This document shows positions 57,320-64,000 of a DNA stretch of 64,000 bases, in pieces. Positions within the stretch are counted from its first letter, which is position 1, and each line of letters begins with the position of its first letter. The stretch spans positions 124,001 through 188,000 of the forward strand of contig NZ_CP086137.1 of the NCBI RefSeq assembly GCF_017565645.3, written 5' to 3'. The notes under the pieces are model-generated. The model was not told the origin of the DNA. It saw only the letters and a list, made by a program, of their open reading frames with translations, and searched no databases. The position numbers and the translations under genes were made by a program. Source of the stretch: Bradyrhizobium barranii subsp. barranii. Its GTDB lineage: Bacteria > Pseudomonadota > Alphaproteobacteria > Rhizobiales > Xanthobacteraceae.

Positions 57320-58312
57320 CTCATCCGTGGAGTGCAGCTTGGTGCGGTGCTGCGGCGGGAACGTCATATAGGCCAGCACATCGGTCTCGGCCTCGTCGAG
57401 GAAGCCGGCAAGCTTGGGCAGCTTGGGACGGAGTTGGTCGGAGACCTTGCGCCACTGCATTTTAGCGGCCTCGGCATCGTCCTGGGCAAACGCGGTGGCG
57501 ATGAAGGCGGAGACGACGCGGCGGCCGCTCTTGCCGGCATGGGCCAGCGCGTTGCGCATGAAGTGCACCCGGCAACGCTGCCAGGAGGCATTGAGCACCT
57601 TGGCCACGGTGGCCTTGATGCCCTCGTGGGCGTCGGAGACGACCAGCTTGACGCCGCGCAGACCGCGGCGGGCGAGCTTGCGCAGGAACGCGGTCCAGAA
57701 TGTCTCAGCCTCTGAGGGACCGATATCCATACCGAGAACCTCGCGCCGGCCATCACTGTTGACGCCGACCGCGACGATCACTGCGACCGACACGATGCGC
57801 CCGTTCTGGCGCAGCTTCACATAGGTGGCGTCGATCCACAGGTACGGCCAGTCGCCCTCGATCGGACGAGCGAGGAACGCCTTCACCTTGTCGTCGATCT
57901 CGGCGCAGAGCCGGCTCACCTGGCTCTTGGAGATGCCGCTCATGCCCATCGCCAGCACCAGATCGTCGACCGAGCGGGTCGAGACGCCTTGCACATAGGC
58001 TTCCTGCACCACGGCGGTGAGCGCCTTCTCGGCCATGTGGCGCGGCTCCAGAAAGCCGGGAAAGTAGGAGCCCTTGCGCAGCTTGGGGATGCGAAGCTCG
58101 ACCGCGCCGGCACGGGTCTCCCAGGTCCGGTCGCGGTAGCCGTTGCGCTGGGCCAGGCGCTCGGGGGTCTTCTCGCCGTAGGCGGCCCCGGTCTGGCCTT
58201 CGACTTCCAGCTCCATCAATCGCTGGGCGGCAAAGCCGATCATCTCGCGCAACAGATCGGCATCAGGGGTCTTCTCCACGAGCGTGCGGAGGTTCATCAT
58301 CTCATCGGTCAC
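57320..58312 (-). pseudogene. IS256-family transposase (third type), 3'-truncated
   Basis: Starts near 58312 ([20 protein letters not shown]). It contains [19 protein letters not shown], first catalytic Asp in [12 protein letters not shown], second in [13 protein letters not shown], and [20 protein letters not shown]. Genuine text ends at [11 protein letters not shown]; the following NPIERLN motif with the catalytic Glu is absent, and the frame runs on to 57143 through unrelated sequence. Confidence 0.88.
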
Positions 58313-58684
58313 CGGTGGTTCCTCGAATCAGGTTGGTGTCAGCAACCCGACCCTACCGGCGAACTGCCGGTGACCACCGCAAAGCCGCCCGCCCGCTACG
58401 GCGCTATTGGGGGGCGCGCGTCCGGGCGGCTTTGCTCTACCGAGCTACACCACATCCGGGGACACGACCGAGCTCGGATCGAAAAGTCGTCGAATATCCG
58501 TCGAATAAGCGCTGACGAAACTTGCCGCACTCATTCATTGAATCCGATCACTGAGCTCTCTTGATAGCTGAATAATCCAACCCGACGCGCGAAGCAGATC
58601 GCGGCGAGCTCGTCTGCCCGCAATTGTGCGAGAAGTCGTAGATGGTAATTCGGGGCAACGCACGCAGAGTTGAGTCTTGCTGAA
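58313..58684. other. Non-coding stretch between an IS256 end and the aldo/keto reductase
   Basis: The first part is the terminal region of the IS256-type element. A self-complementary GC-rich stretch AAAGCCGCCCG...CGGGCGGCTTTG lies at about 58380-58435. No gene seen. Confidence 0.5.
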
Positions 58685-59583
58685 TCAGTCTGCGGCTCGG
58701 GCAACCATAAGGTGATCGAGGGCAACTCGCTGCTCCGAAGATAGAGGCACCGACGCTGCGGCAAAGTTCGCATTCAGTTGCTCTACCGAAGTAGCGCCTG
58801 GAATGACCCGGATGTTGGGTGACCTCCCCAGCAGCCATGCGAGGGCGACTGTAGCTGGCCTGACCAAGTGAGCAGCCGCTATGTCCCAAAGCGGATCGAG
58901 AGCAAGGCTGAGCTCGGCCAGACGTGTCGGTTCGAAGCGGGGGTCCTTGTTACGATAGTCGGTCGGCGAACGCTTTGCTTCCACGTCGGGTATCCGCGCG
59001 AGGATGCCCCGCCCAAGTGGTGAGTAGCACACGAAATCGGTGCCTGTGCCGTTCAGATAGGGAAGTAGTCCCTGCTCGGGCTGCCGCTGGATAAGGGAGT
59101 ATTCGTTTTGAACGAAAGATATCCGGTGTATTGCGGACGCTCGCTGCACCGTTTCTATATCGGTAGCAGACAGGCCAAGCTCAAGCACTTTCCCTTCTTT
59201 CACGAGGTCCGACATCGTGCCGACGACCTCTTCGACCGGAATGTTTGGGTCAGGGCGATGCTGATAGAGGACGTCAATGTAGTCGCGCCGCAGTCGGCGC
59301 AGCGACCCTTCCACGGCTGAACGAATCGATTGCGGACGGGAATCCAATCCTGCGATCTTGCCGGCTTCGAGCCGATATCCGAATTTCGTGGCTATCTCGA
59401 CACGGGTGCGACGGGAGCCAAGCGCATCAGCTAATAGCTCTTCGTTGACAAACGGACCGTAGAGCTCGGCCGTGTCGAAATGGGTGACACCCATGTCGAA
59501 TGCGTGGCGGATGATATCAATGGCAACATCGCGGGCGATATGGCCGTAAATGCCAGTCAGTGCCATGCACCCCAAACCGATGC
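58685..59583 (-). pseudogene. Aldo/keto reductase, 5'-truncated by IS256
   Basis: About 299 residues remain, reading in frame from the IS256 end (RIGLGCMALTGIYG). The catalytic tetrad is complete: Asp and Tyr in THFDTAELYG, Lys in EIATKFGYR, His in LYQHRPDPN. The NADPH-binding end is also kept (VIPGATSVEQLNANFAA). The first 20-25 residues with the initial beta strand are missing, so the barrel is probably compromised. Use of TTG 59581 or ATG 59575 as a new start is conceivable but would give an incomplete fold. Confidence 0.78.
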
Positions 59584-60982
59584 GAGCTATGGCTGATTTT
59601 GGGTGACGCGGCCTGATCGGGCGGCGTGGCTTTCAGTGTTCGGAATGACTTCGATTCCGTCGATGAACTTTACACCGGCGATGACTTTCGGCAACTGGTT
59701 CGTGCTCTTCAATCGCCGCCAGGTCTTCGATGCGGCGTCGATGAGCTTGAACACCATCAGCTTCGCAGTTTGTTGCGACAGCGATCCCTTGGTCCGCACC
59801 GTTCGGTGGCGCACCGTGGCGAAGACGCTCTCGATCGGGTTCGAGCTGCGTAGGTGGATCCAGTGCTCAGCAGGGAAGTCGAAGAAGGCGAGCAGCGCAT
59901 GGCGATCCTTGATCAGGCACTCCACCGCACGTCCGTATTTGACGTGGTATTTCTCGACGAAGACGTCGATCGCGGTTTCAGCTTCGGCCCGGTGTGGGGC
60001 CAGATAGATGTTCCGCAGGTCGTTCTTCATGGGGCCCTGCACGGATTTGGCGACCTTGTCGAGTACGTTGCTCACTTTATGGCACCAGCATCGTTGGTGC
60101 CGCGTGCCGGGAAAGGCCTCGTCCAGTGCCTTCCAGAAGCCGAGGGCGCCGTCGCCGATGGCGAGTTGCGGGGCAATCCGTAACCCGCGTTGCCGCAGGT
60201 CGATCAGGAGTTCGCGCCAGCTCTGCGCGCTCTCGCGCACGCCGACCTGGAAGCCGATCAGCTCCTTCTTGCCTTCCGGCGTGGTGCCAATCAGCACCAG
60301 CATGCATTCGCTGTGATCTTCCATGCGGGCCTGCAGGTACACGCCATCGGCCCAGATGTAGACATAGCGACGCGCCGACAGATCGCGTCTCTGCCAGCGT
60401 TCGTACTCGACCTGCCAATCGGCCTTCAGGCCGGCGATCACCGAAGGCGACAGGTTCGGCGCATCCTTGCCGAGCAGCGCCGAGAGCGCCTCCTGGAAGT
60501 CGCCGGTCGAGATGCCGCGCAAATAGAGGACCGGGATCAAGGCATCCAGGCTCTTCGTCCGCCGCGCCCATAGCGGCAGGATTGCCGAACTGAAGCGGAG
60601 GCGGTCGCCTGGCCCGCTCGCTCCGCGGTCGCGGACCTTGGGACGAGCGACCTCCACCGGACCGATGCCGGTCGCAATCTCGCGCACCGGACCGTGCCCA
60701 TGTCGGACCAGGCGCGCTCGACCGTCGGGCAGCGTCAGATTGGCCGTGCTGGCCAGAAACGCGCCAACCTCGATCTCGATCGCCCTGGCAAGCAGGTCCC
60801 GCGCGCCGGCACGAACGATATCGGTCAGTGGATCATCAACCGCGGACGGCTGACGGAAAGCAAGAACATTGGTAGTCTCGGTCATGGCGTATCGCTCTCC
60901 TCGAGAGGTTCTGGCAGGCTCGTCACCCGCCTCGATACGCCGCCTTCCTCACACCGTCATCACCCAGATTCCGCCATAGCTC
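59584..60982 (-). mobile_element. IS256-family element, copy 4
   Basis: Ends: GAGCTATGGCTGATTTTGGG at 59584 and, inverted, GAGCTATGGCGGAATCTGGG from 60982. Related to but distinct from copies 1 and 2. Flanks are different genes (aldo/keto reductase left, LysR fragment right) and no target duplication is seen. Confidence 0.88.
59587..60885 (-). CDS. IS256-family transposase (intact, copy 4)
   Basis: 432 residues from ATG 60885 (MTETTNVLAFRQPSAVDDPL), with GAGAGCGATACGCC upstream. DDE residues: YIWADGVYLQAR, LAIGDGALGFW, SNPIESVFATVR. Cys-rich RHQRCWCHKVSN intact. Same subfamily as the enzyme at 41692. Probably functional. Confidence 0.93.
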   Translation of the reverse strand: MTETTNVLAFRQPSAVDDPLTDIVRAGARDLLARAIEIEVGAFLASTANLTLPDGRARLVRHGHGPVREIATGIGPVEVARPKVRDRGASGPGDRLRFSSAILPLWARRTKSLDALIPVLYLRGISTGDFQEALSALLGKDAPNLSPSVIAGLKADWQVEYERWQRRDLSARRYVYIWADGVYLQARMEDHSECMLVLIGTTPEGKKELIGFQVGVRESAQSWRELLIDLRQRGLRIAPQLAIGDGALGFWKALDEAFPGTRHQRCWCHKVSNVLDKVAKSVQGPMKNDLRNIYLAPHRAEAETAIDVFVEKYHVKYGRAVECLIKDRHALLAFFDFPAEHWIHLRSSNPIESVFATVRHRTVRTKGSLSQQTAKLMVFKLIDAASKTWRRLKSTNQLPKVIAGVKFIDGIEVIPNTESHAARSGRVTQNQP

Positions 60983-61262
60983 CCGCGCCAGCGGCGCCAC
61001 CGCAAGCCCCGCCAAGGCGGCCGCGACCACGGCGGTGACGCCGCCGCCGACAAAGGCTTCGCTCCAGGCGATACCGGCCTTGTCGAGCGCGCGGACGGCG
61101 ATAGTGCGGACGCCGCAGGGCGGCGCCAGCGTTGCCAGAAGCAGGCTTTCGCCGCGATCCTGGACGGCGAAGCCGTCGTGCTCGGCGTCGACGGGATCTC
61201 CGACTTCGACGCCCTGCACTCGCGCCAGCACGATGAGGAGGTCCAACTCTACCCCACTGGCA
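60983..61262 (-). pseudogene. LysR-type regulator, internal fragment of the effector-binding domain
   Basis: Minus-strand frame GVELDLLIVLARVQG then LLLATLAPPCGVRTIAVRAL and FVGGGVTAVVAAALAGLAVA, ending at PLAR against the IS256 terminus. This is the last third of a LysR substrate-binding domain. The DNA-binding N-terminus and the final helix are missing. Confidence 0.75.
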
Positions 61263-61263
61263 A

Positions 61264-61425
61264 GACGCCGTAGAACATTTGTTGCGGGCCTCGGCCGGCC
61301 CTCCAGCCTGGTTAATGTTCGCCCACATGTTCATGCTGCGGGCGCTGAACCACGGCAAGCCTAAGCCGGAGAAGGAGCTGAGGCGAAAGCGGGTGAAGGT
61401 TTATCGGGTGGTGGGCTCGCGTTGA
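61264..61425 (+). pseudogene. Unrecognised C-terminal fragment
   Basis: The frame reads HWQDAVEHLLRASAGPPAWL, then MFAHMFMLRALNHGKPKPEK and KRVKVYRVVGSR before the stop at 61425. It looks like a real protein tail (helical, basic end) but I do not recognise the family. Its upstream part is replaced by the LysR fragment on the other strand. Confidence 0.35.
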
Positions 61426-61453
61426 CCACCACCCACTGACGCTCTCTTCAGAC

Positions 61454-62095
61454 CTACTTAGTGAAATCAACAATGATCGAAATCGGCTTGCCGCCAGCCC
61501 GCATGTCGCGGGGCGGGCATCTAAAGACGAACATTTCATTCTCTGGGAACGCATTCGTCACGGCAGTCTCGTCGTCTACAAAATAATGATGAAAAGTTAT
61601 GTCCGAACATTTTCGGATTTCAGACTGCAATATTAGGTGAAGAATCTGCTCGTAGGTTGGAAACCAGAGGTGCGCATAACCATCGGTCGTGTACATAGGC
61701 TTAAGAACAGCTTTTTCGGCGTCGTATTCAGCCTTCCCGCCCATCATCAGATCAGCGATGACATCGCCTTTATGATTGTAAATCGATCTCGCCTTAAGCA
61801 AAGGGCTTCGATAATCAGGAACACTGAGCCTGAAAATTCCACCGACTCTTAGCGCCCGGTATATCTCATCAAAGAGGCTTGGCACTCGCTCTTTCGGGAT
61901 GTGCTCCATCACATCTTGCGCTTGTATTTTCTTGACTGAACCATCAGGGACAGGAAGCGGGTTATTTAAGTCATGCAGCATTTCCCGCTCATAGCGCGGG
62001 TTAAGACAAAGGCCAATCCAGTTGGGAATACCGTATTGAGGCTCAGTTTTGCCAAGATTTCCGAAATAGAGATACGAATCTTCCGTGATGCTCAT
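61454..62095 (-). CDS. SAM-dependent methyltransferase-like protein (type 11)
   Basis: 213 residues, ATG 62095 (MSITEDSYLYFGNLGKTEPQ). The class I methyltransferase pattern is visible in HDLNNPLPVPDGSVKKIQAQ, then DVMEHIPKERVPSLFDEIYR and LRVGGIFRLSVPDYRSPLL. The usual glycine-rich motif I is degenerate (GNLGKTEPQYG), so SAM binding may be altered. Substrate unknown; similar proteins act in surface polysaccharide or small-molecule modification. It is followed by a short frame on the same strand and framed by IS elements. Confidence 0.75.
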   Translation of the reverse strand: MSITEDSYLYFGNLGKTEPQYGIPNWIGLCLNPRYEREMLHDLNNPLPVPDGSVKKIQAQDVMEHIPKERVPSLFDEIYRALRVGGIFRLSVPDYRSPLLKARSIYNHKGDVIADLMMGGKAEYDAEKAVLKPMYTTDGYAHLWFPTYEQILHLILQSEIRKCSDITFHHYFVDDETAVTNAFPENEMFVFRCPPRDMRAGGKPISIIVDFTK

Positions 62096-62156
62096 TTGCG
62101 CTCACCCTCCCCAAAATATGGAGATAGCATCATAAAAGGCCCGGGCAATACGAAAA

Positions 62157-62447
62157 CTACCAACAATTGTGTATGTTTTTGTCATAGCACTTGAGCAAGA
62201 CCGAGAGCCCGTGCGCGTGAGCATCGGCGACAGCCTTTGCGATGTTCGCATCGCTCTCCGTCTTTTCAGGGACGTTGAGGACGTTGTTTGACGTTCGGGT
62301 TGACGTAAAAATGCGCGGCGCCAACTCCAGCGAATTGGATCCGGTGTCTGCAATTTCTTGCATGACCGAATCCGCGGTTTTGCTGACAAGCTCGCCGTTG
62401 AAGTTCGAGAGGACGCCAAATCCCTGGACGCCGAAAACTCCTGCCAT
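62157..62447 (-). CDS. Short protein resembling the start of a TIM-barrel glycoside hydrolase
   Basis: 96 residues, ATG 62447 (MAGVFGVQGFGVLSNFNGEL). Text such as SVMQEIADTGSNSLELAPRI and ANIAKAVADAHAHGLSVLLK resembles the first two beta/alpha units of TIM-barrel glycosidase-like proteins. It stops after KCYDKNIHNCW, so most of a barrel is missing. Probably a truncated gene; a free-standing small protein is less likely. 61 bases separate it from the methyltransferase gene. Confidence 0.5.
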   Translation of the reverse strand: MAGVFGVQGFGVLSNFNGELVSKTADSVMQEIADTGSNSLELAPRIFTSTRTSNNVLNVPEKTESDANIAKAVADAHAHGLSVLLKCYDKNIHNCW

Positions 62448-62505
62448 TCATCACTCCTATGCAGATTGCGCTACGGACAACTCAGCGCAAACACATCGAG
62501 CCCCG

Positions 62506-64000
62506 TGGGTCGGTCAAAATCCCCCGGGTATGGTCACTTGAAACTCCCCCACCTGATGATCGCCGTCAGCGCCGCTGAACAGCAGTAGCCGGTCAGGCAG
62601 GACGTTTATGTTCGACCCCTTTAGCCAGCAAGGGGCCGGGGAGTTGAACGTCTTGAAGCGACATCTGCAAAGCACCGTACTTACATTACTTGATCGCAAC
62701 ACCAGCCAGCGCGAGATTCACCGGCTGACGGGTGTCGATCGCAAGACGATCCGGCGTTATCAGGCGCTGCGGGCCGGTGCGGAGGCAAATTCCCCCGGGG
62801 AAGTGACCACCGGCTCGGTGAGCGCGGACGGCCAAATTCCTCCACCCCGACCACCGGCTTTTGGGACATCGGAAGCGACGGTCACCAGCAGCCTGGCCCG
62901 TTCGGCTTGCGAAGCGCATCGGACGTGGATCGAAGAACAGGTCCGGCTGAAGCGGAACGCGCAGGCGATTTACCAGGACCTGGTTGATCAATTTGGCTTT
63001 CCGTCCAGCTACCAGAGTGTCAAGCGGTTTGTGCGCCGGTTGCGGCACGCTGATCCTGAGCAGTTTGATCGTCTTGAGTTCCTCCCCGGCGAGGAAGCTC
63101 AGGTCGACTATGGCGAGGGCGCGCCGACGGTTGATCCGAAGAGCGGGCGGTACCGTCGTCCCCGCCTGTTCGTGATGACGCTACGCTACTCGCGGCGCAG
63201 CTTCCGGCGGGTAGTCTGGAAGTCCAGCCAACAAGTCTGGGCGCAGCTCCACGAAGAGGCGTTCCGGTATTTTGGCGGGGTCCCCAGCTATGTCGTGCTC
63301 GACAACCTGAAGGAAGGCGTCCTCAAGCCGGATTTGTACGAGCCCCAGCTCAACCCGATTTACAGCGCGATGCTGGCTCATTACGCCGTGGTCGCCGATC
63401 CCGCGCGCGTGGCCGATCCAAATCGGAAAGGATGCGTCGAGAATGCGATTCAACATACCCAGGGCACTGCGCTGGCCGGACGGCGCTTCGAGACGCTGGA
63501 GGCGCAAAACGAGTTCTTGAGGCACTGGGAGGAGAACTGGGCTTCCAAACGCATCCACGGCAGCACGCGCCGTCAGGTCGAGGCGATGTTCCAGGAAGAG
63601 AAGCCGCACCTGCGGCCGCTGCCTGTCGCTCCCTTCCGCATCTTCACCGAAGTCGTCCGGACTGTCTGCGACGACACCACCGTACGCGTCGACAACAGCT
63701 ATTACGCCGCGCGGCCCGCGCCGATCGGCAGCCAGGTCGTCGTGCGCATCTACACCACCACGATCGAGATCCGTGATCGCCACACCCGTGCGCTGCTGCG
63801 TGTTCATTCCCGGATGGCGCACCCCGGTTCTGTCGTCCTGCCGACCAGCGAACGGCCGTTCAACCCGTCGCGGCAAACCGCCGTGCTGCTGGCGAGCGCC
63901 GAGCGCATCGGACCGCAGACCAGGGCCTTGTGCCAGCAGGTGTTCGACACCGAAGGGCGCCCCGGACAGCGCGCGATGTGGGGCATTGTCGGGCTGGGCC
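62506..64000 (+). mobile_element. Second-type IS21-family element, continues past the window
   Basis: Starts TGGGTCGGTCAAAATCCCCC as in the truncated copy at 46712. Uninterrupted to the window end; istB and the right end would lie beyond 64000. Confidence 0.85.
62608..64000 (+). CDS. istA: istA of second-type IS21 (partial, open at window end)
   Basis: Reads from ATG 62608 (MFDPFSQQGAGELNVLKRHL) without stop to the edge, 464 codons. HTH SQREIHRLTGVDRKTIRRYQ; catalytic Asp in EAQVDYGEGA, Asp in YVVLDNLKEG, Glu in CVENAIQHTQG; C-terminal beta region VRVDNSYYAARPAPIGSQ. The intact counterpart of the interrupted gene at 46814-47492, and it shows the target into which IS21-B inserted. Confidence 0.92.
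   Translation, partial: MFDPFSQQGAGELNVLKRHLQSTVLTLLDRNTSQREIHRLTGVDRKTIRRYQALRAGAEANSPGEVTTGSVSADGQIPPPRPPAFGTSEATVTSSLARSACEAHRTWIEEQVRLKRNAQAIYQDLVDQFGFPSSYQSVKRFVRRLRHADPEQFDRLEFLPGEEAQVDYGEGAPTVDPKSGRYRRPRLFVMTLRYSRRSFRRVVWKSSQQVWAQLHEEAFRYFGGVPSYVVLDNLKEGVLKPDLYEPQLNPIYSAMLAHYAVVADPARVADPNRKGCVENAIQHTQGTALAGRRFETLEAQNEFLRHWEENWASKRIHGSTRRQVEAMFQEEKPHLRPLPVAPFRIFTEVVRTVCDDTTVRVDNSYYAARPAPIGSQVVVRIYTTTIEIRDRHTRALLRVHSRMAHPGSVVLPTSERPFNPSRQTAVLLASAERIGPQTRALCQQVFDTEGRPGQRAMWGIVGLG

Noticed and set aside
58430..58465. tRNA-like D-arm (TGTAGCTCGGTAGAGCA on the minus strand)
   Set aside because: The D-loop is too short, and no anticodon arm, T-arm or acceptor pairing follows; probably part of an IS end.

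Overview
The window looks like part of a rhizobial, most likely Bradyrhizobium, symbiosis island or a similar accessory region. The GC content is high. Insertion sequences and their wrecks (IS256, IS66, IS21, IS110, IS5, ISL3, IS3, ISNCY families and group II intron pieces) fill most of the space between a few cargo genes. One cargo gene is a very long repeat-rich protein ending in a SUMO-protease-like (C48) domain, typical of type III effectors of bradyrhizobia. Genus and island assignment are inferences; no 16S, nod, nif or T3SS structural genes lie in the window.

Layout: 1-8.5 kb is nested transposon debris: a tyrosine recombinase split by an IS256-family element, a group II intron tail inside an IS5-family gene, and an IS66 element (with a YecA-like passenger and an IS110 inside its tnpC) lying between two ends of another IS110-type gene. 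9.07-10.5 kb carries a secreted PHB-depolymerase-like esterase. 11-20.5 kb holds a complete IS21 element, a group II intron tail, an IS66 element whose tnpB is split by a serine-recombinase cassette, an IS3 fragment and an IS110. 20.85-43.04 kb is the centrepiece: one 20.7-kb gene for a six-module nonribosomal peptide synthetase (NRPS), with its first codons cut off by a 1.4-kb IS256-family element. 43.0-50.06 kb is more IS debris, a class-C-like group II intron start behind a terminator, and a second complete IS21. 50.17-55.3 kb is the effector-like gene. 55.3-64 kb holds IS fragments, a complete IS110, a 5'-truncated aldo/keto reductase, a LysR fragment, a methyltransferase, a short glycosidase-like fragment and an IS21-type istA running off the edge.

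The NRPS reads formyltransferase - partial C - A(Leu) - PCP - dual E/C - A(Thr) - PCP - C - A(Phe) - PCP - dual E/C - A(Leu) - PCP - dual E/C - A(Pro-like, uncertain) - PCP - C - A(Leu) - PCP - TE. Collinearity predicts an N-formylated hexapeptide: formyl-D-Leu, L-Thr, D-Phe, D-Leu, (Pro?), Leu. The scaffold around the specificity cores is nearly identical at DNA level from module to module and GC-rich. The A-domain cores differ and are lower in GC. This is the pattern expected from exchange of A-domain cores together with homogenisation of the scaffold. Removing the IS256 element plus one 9-base target duplication restores an in-frame ATG (43036-43038) twelve codons upstream of the present open frame, so the synthetase was intact until a recent insertion after its seventh codon.
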